Numbered from the stretch's first letter, positions 12,451 to 25,566 are shown. The stretch is DNA of 64,000 bases from Auanema rhodensis (GCA_964057225.1 OZ059895.1:20408688-20472687); one strand, 5' to 3'. The notes: generated from the letters alone by a model not told the origin. Numbers and translations: made by a program.

Positions 12451-13879
12451 TTTCTTGTAATATTGGATTTGATTATTGCTTCGTTTATTTTGAGATTTTG
12501 CTTCTGCATAGCTTCAGTGCTCTAGCTGGTTTTCCATTTTTATGAGATTTTTCATCATCTTACAACAAATTCATTTAAATCTAACATGAATTATTTTTTC
12601 GTTTTAAAAAGCATTGAATTTCATTGTTTCTTGTAATATTGGATTTGATTATTGCTTCGTTTGTTTTAAGATTTTTGCTTCTGCATAGCTTCAGTTTGCT
12701 GCTTTAGCTGGTTTTCACTTTTTATGAGATTTTTCATCATCTTACAACAAATTCATTTAAATCTAACATGAATTATTTTTTCGTTTTAAAAAGCATTGAA
12801 TTTCAGTGTTTCTTGTAATATCGGATTTGATTATTGCTTTGTTAGCTTTAAGATTTTTGCTACTACATGTGCTGTGTTTACTGCTCTAGCTGGTTTTCAC
12901 TTTTTATGAGATTTTTCATCATCTTACAACAAATTCATTTAAATCTAACATGAATTATTTTTTCGTTTTAAAAAGCATTGAATTTCAGTGTTTCTTGTAA
13001 TATCGGATTTGATTATTGCTTTGTTAGCTTTAAGATTTTTGCTACTACATGTGCTGTGTTTACTGCTCTAGCTGGTTTTCACTTTTTATGAGATTTTTCA
13101 TCATCTTACAACAAATTCATTTAAATCTAACATGAATTATTTTTTCGTTTGAAAAAGCATTGAATTTCATTGTTTCTTGTAATATTGGATTTGATTATTG
13201 CTTTGTTAGCTTTAAAATTTTTGCTACTACATGTCCTGTGTTTACTGCTCTAGCTGGTTTTCCATTTTTATGAGATTTTTCATCATCTTACAACAAATTC
13301 ATTTGAATCTAATATGAATTATTTTTTCGTTTTAAAAAGCATTGAATTTCATTGTTTCTTGTAATATTGGATTTGATTATTGCTTTGTTAGCTTTAAAAT
13401 TTTTGCTACTACATGTCCTGTGTTTACTGCTCTAGCTGGTTTTCACTTTTTATGAGATTTTTCATCATCTTACAACAAATTCATTTAAATCTAACATGAA
13501 TTACTTTTTCGTTTTAAAAAGCATTGAATTTCATTGTTTCTTGTAATATTGGATTTGATTATTGCTTTGTTTGTTTTAAGATTTTGCTTCTGCATAGCTT
13601 CAGTGCTCTAGCTGGTTTTCACTTTTTATGAGATTTTTCATCATCTTACAACAAATTCATTTAAATCTAACATGAATTATTTTTTCGTTTTAAAAAGCAT
13701 TGAATTTCATTGTTTCTTGTAATATTGGATTTGATTATTGCTTCGTTTGTTTTAAGATTTTGCTTCTGCATAGCTTTAGTGCTCTAGCTGGTTTTCACTT
13801 TTTATGAGATTTTTCATCATCTTACAACAAATTCATTTAAATCTAACATGAATTATTTTTTCGTTTTAAAAAGCATTGA

Positions 13880-16800
13880 ATTTTATTGTTTCTTGTAATA
13901 TTGGATTTGATTATTGCTTCGTTTGTTTTAAGATTTTGCTTCTGCATGTCCTGTGTTTACTGCTCTAGCTGGTTTTCACTTTTTATGAGATTTTTCATCA
14001 TCTTACAACAAATTCATTTAAATCTAACATGAATTATTTTTTCGTTTTAAAAAGCATTGAATTTCATTTTTTCTTGTAATATTGGATTTGATTATTGCTT
14101 CGTTTGTTTTAAGATTTTGCTTCTGCATAGCTTCAGTGCTCTAGCTGGTTTTCCATTTTTATGAGATTTTTCATCATCTTACAAGAAATTCAATTGAATC
14201 TAACATGAATTATTTTTTCGTTTTAAAAAGCACTGAATTTCATTGTTTCTTGTAATATTGGATTTGATTATTGCTTTGTTAGTTTTAAGATTTTTGCTAC
14301 TACATGTGCTGTGTTTACTGCTCTAGCTGGTTTTCACTTTTTATGAGATTTTTCATCATCTTACAACAAATTCATTTGAATCTAATATGAATTATTTCTT
14401 CGTTTTAAAAAGCATTGAATTTCATTGTTTCTTGTAATATTGGATTTGATTATTGCTTCGTTTATTTTGAGATTTTGCTTCTGCATAGCTTCAGTGCTCT
14501 AGCTGGTTTTCCATTTTTATGAGATTTTTCATCATCTTACAACAAATTCATTTAAATCTAACATGAATTATTTTTTCGTTTTAAAAAGCATTGAATTTCA
14601 TTGTTTCTTGTAATATTGGATTTGATTATTGCTTCGTTTGTTTTAAGATTTTTGCTTCTGCATAGCTTCAGTTTGCTGCTTTAGCTGGTTTTCACTTTTT
14701 ATGAGATTTTTCATCATCTTACAACAAATTCATTTAAATCTAACATGAATTATTTTTTCGTTTTAAAAAACATTGAATTTCAGTGTTTCTTGTAATATCG
14801 GATTTGATTATTGCTTTGTTAGCTTTAAGATTTTTGCTACTACATGTGCTGTGTTTACTGCTCTAGCTGGTTTTCCATTTTTATGAGATTTTTCATCATC
14901 TTACAACAAATTCATTTAAATCTAACATGAATTATTTTTTCGTTTTAAAAAGCATTGAATTTCATTGTTTCTTGTAATATTGGATTTGATTATTGCTTCG
15001 TTTGTTTTAAGATTTTTGCTTCTGCATAGCTTCAGTTTGCTGCTTTAGCTGGTTTTCACTTTTTATGAGATTTTTCATCATCTTACAACAAATTCATTTA
15101 AATCTAACATGAATTATTTTTTGTTTTAAAAAGCATTGAATTTCAGTGTTTCTTGTAATATCGGATTTGATTATTGCTTTGTTAGCTTTAAGATTTTTGC
15201 TACTACATGTGCTGTGTTTACTGCTCTAGCTGGTTTTCACTTTTTATGAGATTTTTCATCATCTTACAACAAATTCATTTGAATCTAATATGAATTATTT
15301 TTTCGTTTTAAAAAGCATTGAATTTCATTGTTTCTTGTAATATTGGATTTGATTATTGCTTCGTTTATTTTGAGATTTTGCTTCTGCATAGCTTCAGTGC
15401 TCTAGCTGGTTTTCCATTTTTATGAGATTTTTCATCATCTTACAACAAATTCATTTAAATCTAACATGAATTATTTTTTCGTTTTAAAAAGCATTGAATT
15501 TCATTGTTTCTTGTAATATTGGATTTGATTATTGCTTCGTTTGTTTTAAGATTTTGCTTCTGCATAGCTTCAGTGCTCTAGCTGGTTTTCCATTTTTATG
15601 AGATTTTTCATCATCTTACAAGAAATTCAATTGAATCTAACATGAATTATTTTTTCGTTTTAAAAAGCACTGAATTTCATTGTTTCTTGTAATATTGGAT
15701 TTGATTATTGCTTTGTTAGCTTTAAGATTTTTGCTACTACATGTGCTGTGTTTACTGCTCTAGCTGGTTTTCACTTTTTATGAGATTTTTCATCATCTTA
15801 CAACAAATTCATTTGAATCTAATATGAATTATTTTTTCGTTTTAAAAAGCATTGAATTTCATTGTTTCTTGTAATATTGGATTTGATTATTGCTTCGTTT
15901 ATTTTGAGATTTTGCTTCTGCATAGCTTCAGTGCTCTAGCTGGTTTTCCATTTTTATGAGATTTTTCATCATCTTACAACAAATTCATTTAAATCTAACA
16001 TGATTTATTTTTTCGTTTTAAAAAGCATTGAATTTCATTGTTTCTTGTAATATTGGATTTGATTATTGCTTCGTTTATTTTGAGATTTTGCTTCTGCATA
16101 GCTTCAGTGCTCTAGCTGGTTTTCACTTTTTATGAGATTTTTCATCATCTTACAACAAATTCATTTAAATCTAACATGAATTATTTTTTCGTTTTAAAAA
16201 GCATTGAATTTTATTGTTTCTTGTAATATTGGATTTGATTATTGCTTCGTTTGTTTTAAGATTTTGCTTCTGCATGTCCTGTGTTTACTGCTCTAGCTGT
16301 TTTTCACTTTTTATGAGATTTTTCATCATCTTACAACAAATTCATTTAAATCTAACATGAATTATTTTTTCGTTTTAAAAAGCATTGAATTTCATTTTTT
16401 CTTGTAATATTGGATTTGATTATTGCTTCGTTTGTTTTAAGATTTTGCTTCTGCATAGCTTCAGTGCTCTAGCTGGTTTTCCATTTTTATGAGATTTTTC
16501 ATCATCTTACAAGAAATTCAATTGAATCTAACATGAATTATTTTTTCGTTTTAAAAAGCACTGAATTTCATTGTTTCTTGTAATATTGGATTTGATTATT
16601 GCTTTGTTAGTTTTAAGATTTTTGCTACTACATGTGCTGTGTTTACTGCTCTAGCTGGTTTTCACTTTTTATGAGATTTTTCATCATCTTACAACAAATT
16701 CATTTGAATCTAATATGAATTATTTCTTCGTTTTAAAAAGCATTGAATTTCATTGTTTCTTGTAATATTGGATTTGATTATTGCTTCGTTTATTTTGAGA

Positions 16801-18534
16801 TTTTGCTTCTGCATAGCTTCAGTGCTCTAGCTGGTTTTCCATTTTTATGAGATTTTTCATCATCTTACAACAAATTCATTTAAATCTAACATGAATTATT
16901 TTTTCGTTTTAAAAAGCATTGAATTTCATTGTTTCTTGTAATATTGGATTTGATTATTGCTTCGTTTGTTTTAAGATTTTTGCTTCTGCATAGCTTCAGT
17001 TTGCTGCTTTAGCTGGTTTTCACTTTTTATGAGATTTTTCATCATCTTACAACAAATTCATTTAAATCTAACATGAATTATTTTTTCGTTTTAAAAAACA
17101 TTGAATTTCAGTGTTTCTTGTAATATCGGATTTGATTATTGCTTTGTTAGCTTTAAGATTTTTGCTACTACATGTGCTGTGTTTACTGCTCTAGCTGGTT
17201 TTCCATTTTTATGAGATTTTTCATCATCTTACAACAAATTCATTTAAATCTAACATGAATTATTTTTTCGTTTTAAAAAGCATTGAATTTCATTGTTTCT
17301 TGTAATATTGGATTTGATTATTGCTTCGTTTGTTTTAAGATTTTTGCTTCTGCATAGCTTCAGTTTGCTGCTTTAGCTGGTTTTCACTTTTTATGAGATT
17401 TTTCATCATCTTACAACAAATTCATTTAAATCTAACATGAATTATTTTTTGTTTTAAAAAGCATTGAATTTCAGTGTTTCTTGTAATATCGGATTTGATT
17501 ATTGCTTTGTTAGCTTTAAGATTTTTGCTACTACATGTGCTGTGTTTACTGCTCTAGCTGGTTTTCACTTTTTATGAGATTTTTCATCATCTTACAACAA
17601 ATTCATTTGAATCTAATATGAATTATTTTTTCGTTTTAAAAAGCATTGAATTTCATTGTTTCTTGTAATATTGGATTTGATTATTGCTTCGTTTATTTTG
17701 AGATTTTGCTTCTGCATAGCTTCAGTGCTCTAGCTGGTTTTCCATTTTTATGAGATTTTTCATCATCTTACAACAAATTCATTTAAATCTAACATGAATT
17801 ATTTTTTCGTTTTAAAAAGCATTGAATTTCATTGTTTCTTGTAATATTGGATTTGATTATTGCTTCGTTTGTTTTAAGATTTTGCTTCTGCATAGCTTCA
17901 GTGCTCTAGCTGGTTTTCCATTTTTATGAGATTTTTCATCATCTTACAAGAAATTCAATTGAATCTAACATGAATTATTTTTTCGTTTTAAAAAGCACTG
18001 AATTTCATTGTTTCTTGTAATATTGGATTTGATTATTGCTTTGTTAGCTTTAAGATTTTTGCTACTACATGTGCTGTGTTTACTGCTCTAGCTGGTTTTC
18101 ACTTTTTATGAGATTTTTCATCATCTTACAACAAATTCATTTGAATCTAATATGAATTATTTTTTCGTTTTAAAAAGCATTGAATTTCATTGTTCTTGTA
18201 ATATTGGATTTGATTATTGCTTCGTTTATTTTGAGATTTTGCTTCTGCATAGCTTCAGTGCTCTAGCTGGTTTTCCATTTTTATGAGATTTTTCATCATC
18301 TTACAACAAATTCATTTAAATCTAACATGATTTATTTTTTCGTTTTAAAAAGCATTGAATTTCATTGTTTCTTGTAATATTGGATTTGATTATTGCTTCG
18401 TTTATTTTGAGATTTTGCTTCTGCATAGCTTCAGTGCTCTAGCTGGTTTTCACTTTTTATGAGATTTTTCATCATCTTACAACAAATTCATTTAAATCTA
18501 ACATGAATTATTTTTTCGTTTTGAAAAGCATTGA
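13880..18534 (+). repeat. 13-unit higher-order repeat in B (two ~2328-bp copies)
   Basis: Rare markers recur at a constant offset of 2328 bp. They are ttttattgtttcttg at 13881/16209, the catttttt variant before cttgtaat at 14070/16398, acaagaaattc at 14181/16509, attatttctt at 14391/16719, a longer A-run at 14761/17089, and attattttttgtttt lacking a C at 15123/17451. The offset becomes 2327 after a single T is lost near 18191 and holds to the tgatttattt marker at 15994/18321. The copies are about 13880-16207 and 16208-18534, so a block of 13 units was duplicated in tandem. Confidence 0.9.
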
Positions 18535-19958
18535 ATTTCATTGTTTCTTGTAATATTGGATTTGATTATTGCTTCGTTTGTTTTAAGATTTTGCTTCTGC
18601 ATGTCCTGTGTTTACTGCTCTAGCTGGTTTTCACTTTTTATGAGATTTTTCATCATCTTACAAGAAATTCAATTGAATCTAACATGAATTATTTTTTCGT
18701 TTGAAATAGCATTGAATTTCATTGTTCTTGTAATATTGGATTTGATTATTGCTTTGTTAGCTTTAAAATTTTTGCTACTACATGTCCTGTGTTTACTGCT
18801 CTAGCTGGTTTTCACTTTTTATGAGATTTTTCATCATCTTACAACAAATTCATTTAAATCTAACATGAATTATTTTTTCGTTTTAAAAAGCATTGAATTT
18901 CATTGTTTCTTGTAATATTGGATTTGATTATTGCTTCGTTTGTTTTAAGATTTTGCTTCTGCATAGCTTCAGTGCTCTAGCTGGTTTTCCATTTTTATGA
19001 GATTTTTCATCATCTTACAAGAAATTCAATTGAATCTAACATGAATTATTTTTTCGTTTTAAAAAGCACTGAATTTCATTGTTTCTTGTAATATTGGATT
19101 TGATTATTGCTTTGTTAGCTTTAAGATTTTTGCTACTACATGTGCTGTGTTTACTGCTCTAGCTGGTTTTCACTTTTTATGAGATTTTTCATCATCTTAC
19201 AACAAATTCATTTAAATCTAACATGAATTATTTTTTCGTTTTAAAAAGCATTGAATTTCATTGTTTCTTGTAATATTGGATTTGATTATTGCTTCGTTTG
19301 TTTTAAGATTTTGCTTCTGCATAGCTTCAGTGCTCTAGCTGGTTTTCACTTTTTATGAGATTTTTCATCATCTTACAACAAATTCATTTAAATCTAACAT
19401 GAATTATTTTTTCGTTTTAAAAAGCATTGAATTTCATTGTTTCTTGTAATATTGGATTTGATTATTGCTTCGTTTGTTTTAAGATTTTGCTTCTGCATGT
19501 CCTGTGTTTACTGCTCTAGCTGGTTTTCACTTTTTATGAGATTTTTCATCATCTTACAACAAATTCATTTAAATCTAACATGAATTATTTTTTCGTTTTA
19601 AAAAGCATTGAATTTCATTGTTTCTTGTAATATTGGATTTGATTATTGCTTCGTTTGTTTTAAGATTTTGCTTCTGCATAGCTTCAGTGCTCTAGCTGGT
19701 TTTCCATTTTTATGAGATTTTTCATCATCTTACAAGAAATTCAATTGAATCTAACATGAATTATTTTTTCGTTTTAAAAAGCACTGAATTTCATTGTTTC
19801 TTGTAATATTGGATTTGATTATTGCTTTGTTAGCTTTAAGATTTTTGCTACTACATGTGCTGTGTTTACTGCTCTAGCTGGTTTTCACTTTTTATGAGAT
19901 TTTTCATCATCTTACAACAAATTCATTTGAATCTAATATGAATTATTTTTTCGTTTTA

Positions 19959-20012
19959 AAAAGCATTGAATTTCATTGTTTCTTGTAATATTGGATTTGA
20001 TTATTGCTTCGT
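19959..20012 (+). repeat. Left 54-bp arm of the inverted repeat at the B inversion
   Basis: This stretch is the perfect reverse complement of 20171-20224. It runs from aaaagcattgaatttc through gattattgcttcgt of a B unit. It marks the inner limit of base-pairing between the two opposed halves of array B. Pairing continues imperfectly outwards because both arms consist of related B units. Confidence 0.9.
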
Positions 20013-20170
20013 TTGTTTTAAGATTTTGCTTCTGCATAGCTTCAGTGCTCCAGCTGGTTTTCCATTTTTATGAGATTTTTCATCATCTTGCAACAAATTC
20101 ATTTGAATCTAATATGAACTATTTTTTCGTTTCAAATAGTAATAAAAATAAGAGAAATAAACAAAGCAAT
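20012..20170. other. Asymmetric centre of the B inversion
   Basis: Positions 20013 to about 20139 are the rest of the last + strand B unit, which has the substitutions ctccagctgg, cttgcaacaa and atgaactatt. From about 20140 to 20170 the sequence (aataaaaataagag, then aataaacaaagcaata) is A-rich and fits no B unit cleanly. The end resembles a partial repeat of the - strand B phrase acgaagcaata that follows. The centre therefore looks like a breakpoint repaired with a short filler. Confidence 0.8.
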
Positions 20171-20224
20171 ACGAAGCAATAATCAAATCCAATATTACAA
20201 GAAACAATGAAATTCAATGCTTTT
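20171..20224 (-). repeat. Right 54-bp arm of the inverted repeat at the B inversion
   Basis: Perfect reverse complement of 19959-20012. Immediately outside it, the first - strand unit is damaged: gcttttgttatgttag replaces the usual stretch between the gcttttt and atgttag landmarks, a loss of about 16 bp relative to neighbouring units. Confidence 0.9.
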
Positions 20225-22309
20225 GTTATGTTAGATTTAAATGAATTTGTTGTAAGATGATGAAAAATCTCATAAAAAGTGAAAACCAGCTAGAGCACTG
20301 AAGCTATGCAGAAGCAAAATCTTAAAACAAACGAAGCAATAATCAAATCCAATATTACAAGAAACAATGAAATTCAATGCTTTTTAAAACGAAAAAGTAA
20401 TTCATGTTAGATTTAAATGAATTTGTTGTAAGATGATGAAAAATCTCATAAAAAGTGAAAACCAGCTAGAGCAGTAAACACAGGACATGCAGAAGCAAAA
20501 TCTTAAAACAAACGAAGCAATAATCAAATCCAATATTACAAGAACAATGAAATTCAATGCTTTTTCAAACGAAAAAATAATTCATGTTAGATTCAATTGA
20601 ATTTCTTGTAAGATGAGGAAAAATCTCATAAAAAGTGAAAACCAGCTAGAGCAGTAAACACAGGACATGCAGAAGCAAAATCTTAAAACAAACGAAGCAA
20701 TAATCAAATCCAATATTACAAGAAACAATGAAATTCAATGCTTTTTAAAACGAAAAAATAATTCATGTTAGATTTAAATGAATTTGTTGTAAGATGATGA
20801 AAAATCTCATAAAAAGTGAAAACCAGCTAGAGCAGTAAACACAGGACATGCAGAAGCAAAATCTTAAAACAAACGAAGCAATAATCAAATCCAATATTAC
20901 AAGAAACAATGAAATTCAGTGCTTTTTAAAACGAAAAAATAATTCATGTTAGATTCAATTGAATTTCTTGTAAGATGATGAAAAATCTCATAAAAATGGA
21001 AAACCAGCTAGAGCAGTAAACACAGGACATGTAGTAGCAAAAATTTTAAAGCTAACAAAGCAATAATCAAATCCAATATTACAAGAAACAATGAAATTCA
21101 ATGCTTTTTCAAACGAAAAAATAATTCATGTTAGATTTAAATGAATTTCTTGTAAGATGATGAAAAATCTCATAAAAAGTGAAAACCAGCTAGAGCAGTA
21201 AACACAGCACATGTAGTAGCAAAAATCTTAAAACAAACGAAGCAATAATCAAATCCAATATTACAAGAAACAATGAAATTCAATGCTTTTCAAAACGAAA
21301 AAATAATTCATGTTAGATTTAAATGAATTTGTTGTAAGATGATGAAAAATCTCATAAAAAGTGAAAACCAGCTAGAGCACTGAAGCTATGCAGAAGCAAA
21401 ATCTTAAAACAAACGAAGCAATAATCAAATCCAATATTACAAGAAACAATGAAATTCAATGCTTTTTCAAACGAAAAAATAATTCATGTTAGATTTAAAT
21501 GAATTTGTTGTAAGATGATGAAAAATCTCATAAAAAGTGAAAACCAGCTAAAGCAGCAAACTGAAGCTATGCAGAAGCAAAATCTTAAAACAAACGAAGC
21601 AATAATCAAATCCAATATTACAAGAAACAATGAAATTCAATGCTTTTTAAAACGAAAAAATAATTCATGTTAGATTTAAATGAATTTGTTGTAAGATGAT
21701 GAAAAATCTCATAAAAAGTGAAAACCAGCTAGAGCAGTAAACACAGCACATGTAGTAGCAAAAATCTTAAAGCTAACAAAGCAATAATCAAATCCAATAT
21801 TACAAGAAACAATGAAATTCAGTGCTTTTTAAAACGAAAAAATAATTCATGTTAGATTAAATTGAATTTCTTGTAAGATGATGAAAAATCTCATAAAAAT
21901 GGAAAACCAGCTAGAGCACTGAAGCTATGCAGAAGCAAAATCTTAAAACAAACGAAGCAATAATCAAATCCAATATTACAAGAAACAATGAAATTCAATG
22001 CTTTTTCAAACGAAAAAATAATTCATGTTAGATTTAAATGAATTTGTTGTAAGATGATGAAAAATCTCATAAAAAGTGAAAACCAGCTAGAGCAGTAAAC
22101 ACAGGACATGTAGTAGCAAAAATTTTAAAGCTAACAAAGCAATAATCAAATCCAATATTACAAGAACAATGAAATTCAATGCTTTTTCAAACGAAAAAAT
22201 AATTCATGTTAGATTCAATTGAATTTCTTGTAAGATGATGAAAAATCTCATAAAAAGTGAAAACCAGCTAGAGCAGTAAACACAGGACATGCAGAAGCAA
22301 AATCTTAAA

Positions 22310-24310
22310 ACAAACGAAGCAATAATCAAATCCAATATTACAAGAAACAATGAAATTCAATGCTTTTCAAAACGAAAAAATAATTCATGTTAGATTTAAA
22401 TGAATTTGTTGTAAGATGATGAAAAATCTCATAAAAAGTGAAAACCAGCTAGAGCACTGAAGCTATGCAGAAGCAAAATCTTAAAACAAACGAAGCAATA
22501 ATCAAATCCAATATTACAAGAACAATGAAATTCAATGCTTTTTCAAACGAAAAAATAATTCATGTCAGATTCAATTGAATTTCTTGTAAGATGATGAAAA
22601 ATCTCATAAAAAGTGAAAACCAGCTAGAGCAGTAAACACAGGACATGTAGTAGCAAAAATTTTAAAGCTAACAAAGCAATAATCAAATCCAATATTACAA
22701 GAAACAATGAAATTCAATGCTTTTTAAAACGAAAAAATAATTCATGTTAGATTCAATTGAATTTCTTTTAAGATGATGAAAAATCTCATAAAAAGTGAAA
22801 ACCAGCTAGAGCAGTAAACACAGGACATGTAGTAGCAAAAATTTTAAAGCTAACAAAGCAATAATCAAATCCAATATTACAAGAACAATGAAATTCAATG
22901 CTTTTCAAAACGAAAAAATAATTCATGTTAGATTTAAATGAATTTGTTGTAAGATGATGAAAAATCTCATAAAAAGTGAAAACCAGCTAGAGCAGTAAAC
23001 ACAGGACATGTAGTAGAAAAAATTTTAAAGCTAACAAAGCAATAATCAATTCCAATATTACAAGAAACAATGAAATTCAATGCTTTTTCAAACGAAAAAA
23101 TAATTCATGTTAGATTTAAATGAATTTCTTGTAAGATGATGAAAAATCTCATAAAAAGTGAAAACCAGCTAGAGCAGTAAACACAGCACATGTAGTAGCA
23201 AAAATCTTAAAACAAACGAAGCAATAATCAAATCCAATATTACAAGAAACAATGAAATTCAATGCTTTTCAAAACGAAAAAATAATTCATGTTAGATTTA
23301 AATGAATTTGTTGTAAGATGATGAAAAATCTCATAAAAAGTGAAAACCAGCTAGAGCACTGAAGCTATGCAGAAGCAAAATCTTAAAACAAACGAAGCAA
23401 TAATCAAATCCAATATTACAAGAACAATGAAATTCAATGCTTTTTCAAACGAAAAAATAATTCATGTCAGATTCAATTGAATTTCTTGTAAGATGATGAA
23501 AAATCTCATAAAAAGTGAAAACCAGCTAGAGCAGTAAACACAGGACATGTAGTAGCAAAAATTTTAAAGCTAACAAAGCAATAATCAAATCCAATATTAC
23601 AAGAAACAATGAAATTCAATGCTTTTTAAAACGAAAAAATAATTCATGTTAGATTCAATTGAATTTCTTTTAAGATGATGAAAAATCTCATAAAAAGTGA
23701 AAACCAGCTAGAGCAGTAAACACAGGACATGTAGTAGCAAAAATTTTAAAGCTAACAAAGCAATAATCAAATCCAATATTACAAGAACAATGAAATTCAA
23801 TGCTTTTCAAAACGAAAAAATAATTCATGTTAGATTTAAATGAATTTGTTGTAAGATGATGAAAAATCTCATAAAAAGTGAAAACCAGCTAGAGCAGTAA
23901 ACACAGGACATGTAGTAGAAAAAATTTTAAAGCTAACAAAGCAATAATCAATTCCAATATTACAAGAAACAATGAAATTCAATGCTTTTTCAAACGAAAA
24001 AATAATTCATGTTAGATTTAAATGAATTTCTTGTAAGATGATGAAAAATCTCATAAAAAGTGAAAACCAGCTAGAGCAGTAAACACAGCACATGTAGTAG
24101 CAAAAATCTTAAAACAAACGAAGCAATAATCAAATCCAATATTACAAGAAACAATGAAATTCAATGCTTTTCAAAACGAAAAAATAATTCATGTTAGATT
24201 TAAATGAATTTGTTGTAAGATGATGAAAAATCTCATAAAAAGTGAAAACCAGCTAGAGCACTGAAGCTATGCAGAAGCAAAATCTTAAAACAAACGAAGC
24301 AATAATCAAA
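22310..24310 (-). repeat. 5-unit higher-order repeat in B right arm (902 bp, 2.2 copies)
   Basis: Rare markers recur 902 bp apart: catgtcagat at 22561/23463, tagtagaaaa at 23011/23913, aatcaattcc at about 23044/23946, and tgcttttcaaaacg at about 22360, 23262 and 24164. Copies are approximately 22310-23211 and 23212-24113, with a partial third copy to about 24310. The 902-bp length equals five B units. Confidence 0.87.
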
Positions 24311-25560
24311 TCCAATATTACAAGAAACAATGAAATTCAATGCTTTTTAAAACGAAAAAATAATTCATGTTAGATTTAAATGAATTTGTTGTAAGATGAT
24401 GAAAAATCTCATAAAAAGTGAAAACCAGCTAGAGCAGTAAACACAGGACATGTAGTAGAAAAAATTTTAAAGCTAACAAAGCAATAATCAATTCCAATAT
24501 TACAAGAAACAATGAAATTCAATGCTTTTTCAAACGAAAAAATAATTCATGTTAGATTTAAATGAATTTGTTGTAAGATGATGAAAAATCTCATAAAAAG
24601 TGAAAACCAGCTAGAGCAGTAAACACAGCACATGTAGTAGCAAAAATCTTAAAACAAACGAAGCAATAATCAAATCCAATAGTACAAGAAACAATGAAAT
24701 TCAATGCTTTTTAAAACGAAAAAATAAATCATGTTAGATTTAAATGAATTTGTTGTAAGATGATGAAAAATCTCATAAAAAGTGAAAACCAGCTAGAGCA
24801 CTGAAGCTATGCAGAAGCAAAATCTTAAAACAAACGAAGCAATAATCAAATCCAATATTACAAGAAACAATGAAATTCAATGCTTTTTAAAACGAAAAAA
24901 TAATTCATGTTAGATTTAAATGAATTTGTTGTAAGATGATGAAAAATCTCATAAAAAGTGAAAACCAGCTAGAGCAGTAAACACAGGACATGTAGTAGAA
25001 AAAATTTTAAAGCTAACAAAGCAATAATCAATTCCAATATTACAAGAAACAATGAAATTCAATGCTTTTTCAAACGAAAAAATAATTCATGTTAGATTTA
25101 AATGAATTTGTTGTAAGATGATGAAAAATCTCATAAAAAGTGAAAACCAGCTAGAGCAGTAAACACAGCACATGTAGTAGCAAAAATCTTAAAACAAACG
25201 AAGCAATAATCAAATCCAATAGTACAAGAAACAATGAAATTCAATGCTTTTTAAAACGAAAAAATAAATCATGTTAGATTTAAATGAATTTGTTGTAAGA
25301 TGATGAAAAATCTCATAAAAAGTGAAAACCAGCTAGAGCACTGAAGCTATGCAGAAGCAAAATCTTAAAACAAACGAAGCAATAATCAAATCCAATATTA
25401 CAAGAAACAATGAAATTCAATGCTTTTTAAAACGAAAAAATAATTCATGTTAGATTTAAATGAACTTCTTGTAAGATGATGAAAAATCTCATAAAAAGTG
25501 AAAACCAGCTAGAGCAGTAAACACAGGACATGTAGTAGAAAAAATTTTAAAGCTAACAAA
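24241..25560 (-). repeat. 3-unit higher-order repeat in B right arm (540 bp, 2.4 copies)
   Basis: Sequence repeats every 540 bp with almost no change: 24241-24780, 24781-25320 and a partial copy 25321-25560. Shared rare markers are aatagtacaag (24679 and 25219) and aaaataaatcatg (about 24721 and 25261). The last copy has a few changes (tgaacttctt at about 25463) before the array is disrupted at 25567. A weaker version of the same register extends left to about 24190. Confidence 0.88.
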
Positions 25561-25566
25561 GCAATA

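Larger units (their letters stand above)
12448..20139 (+). repeat. Satellite array B, left arm, + orientation, 176-182-bp unit
   Basis: About 43 head-to-tail units, each containing tttcttgtaatattgg and, downstream, gagatttttcatcatctt and gcattgaatttca. Spacing between successive tttcttgtaat landmarks is 176, 181 or 182 bp (12451, 12627, 12809, 12991, 13173 and so on). The length depends on the middle segment, which is catagcttcagtgctctag, catagcttcagtttgctg, ctacatgtgctgtg or ctgcatgtcctgtg. Other modules also vary: tttcactttt or tttccattttt, and acaacaaattcattt or acaagaaattcaatt. They appear in many combinations, so units are mosaics. There is no relation to family A apart from AT richness. 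Confidence 0.97.

Noticed and set aside
19976-20182. 68-codon open frame across the centre of the B inversion
   Set aside because: It is a B unit whose usual TAG (ctctagctgg) is changed to CAG (ctccagctgg), read on into the breakpoint filler. It is low-complexity with no recognisable domain, and neighbouring B units have stops in the same frame.
19959-20224. Inversion as a fold-back (hairpin) sequencing artefact
   Set aside because: A fold-back would make the right arm the exact reverse complement of the left. The unit types and higher-order repeats differ between arms and the centre is asymmetric. A mis-join of two genuine arrays is still possible.
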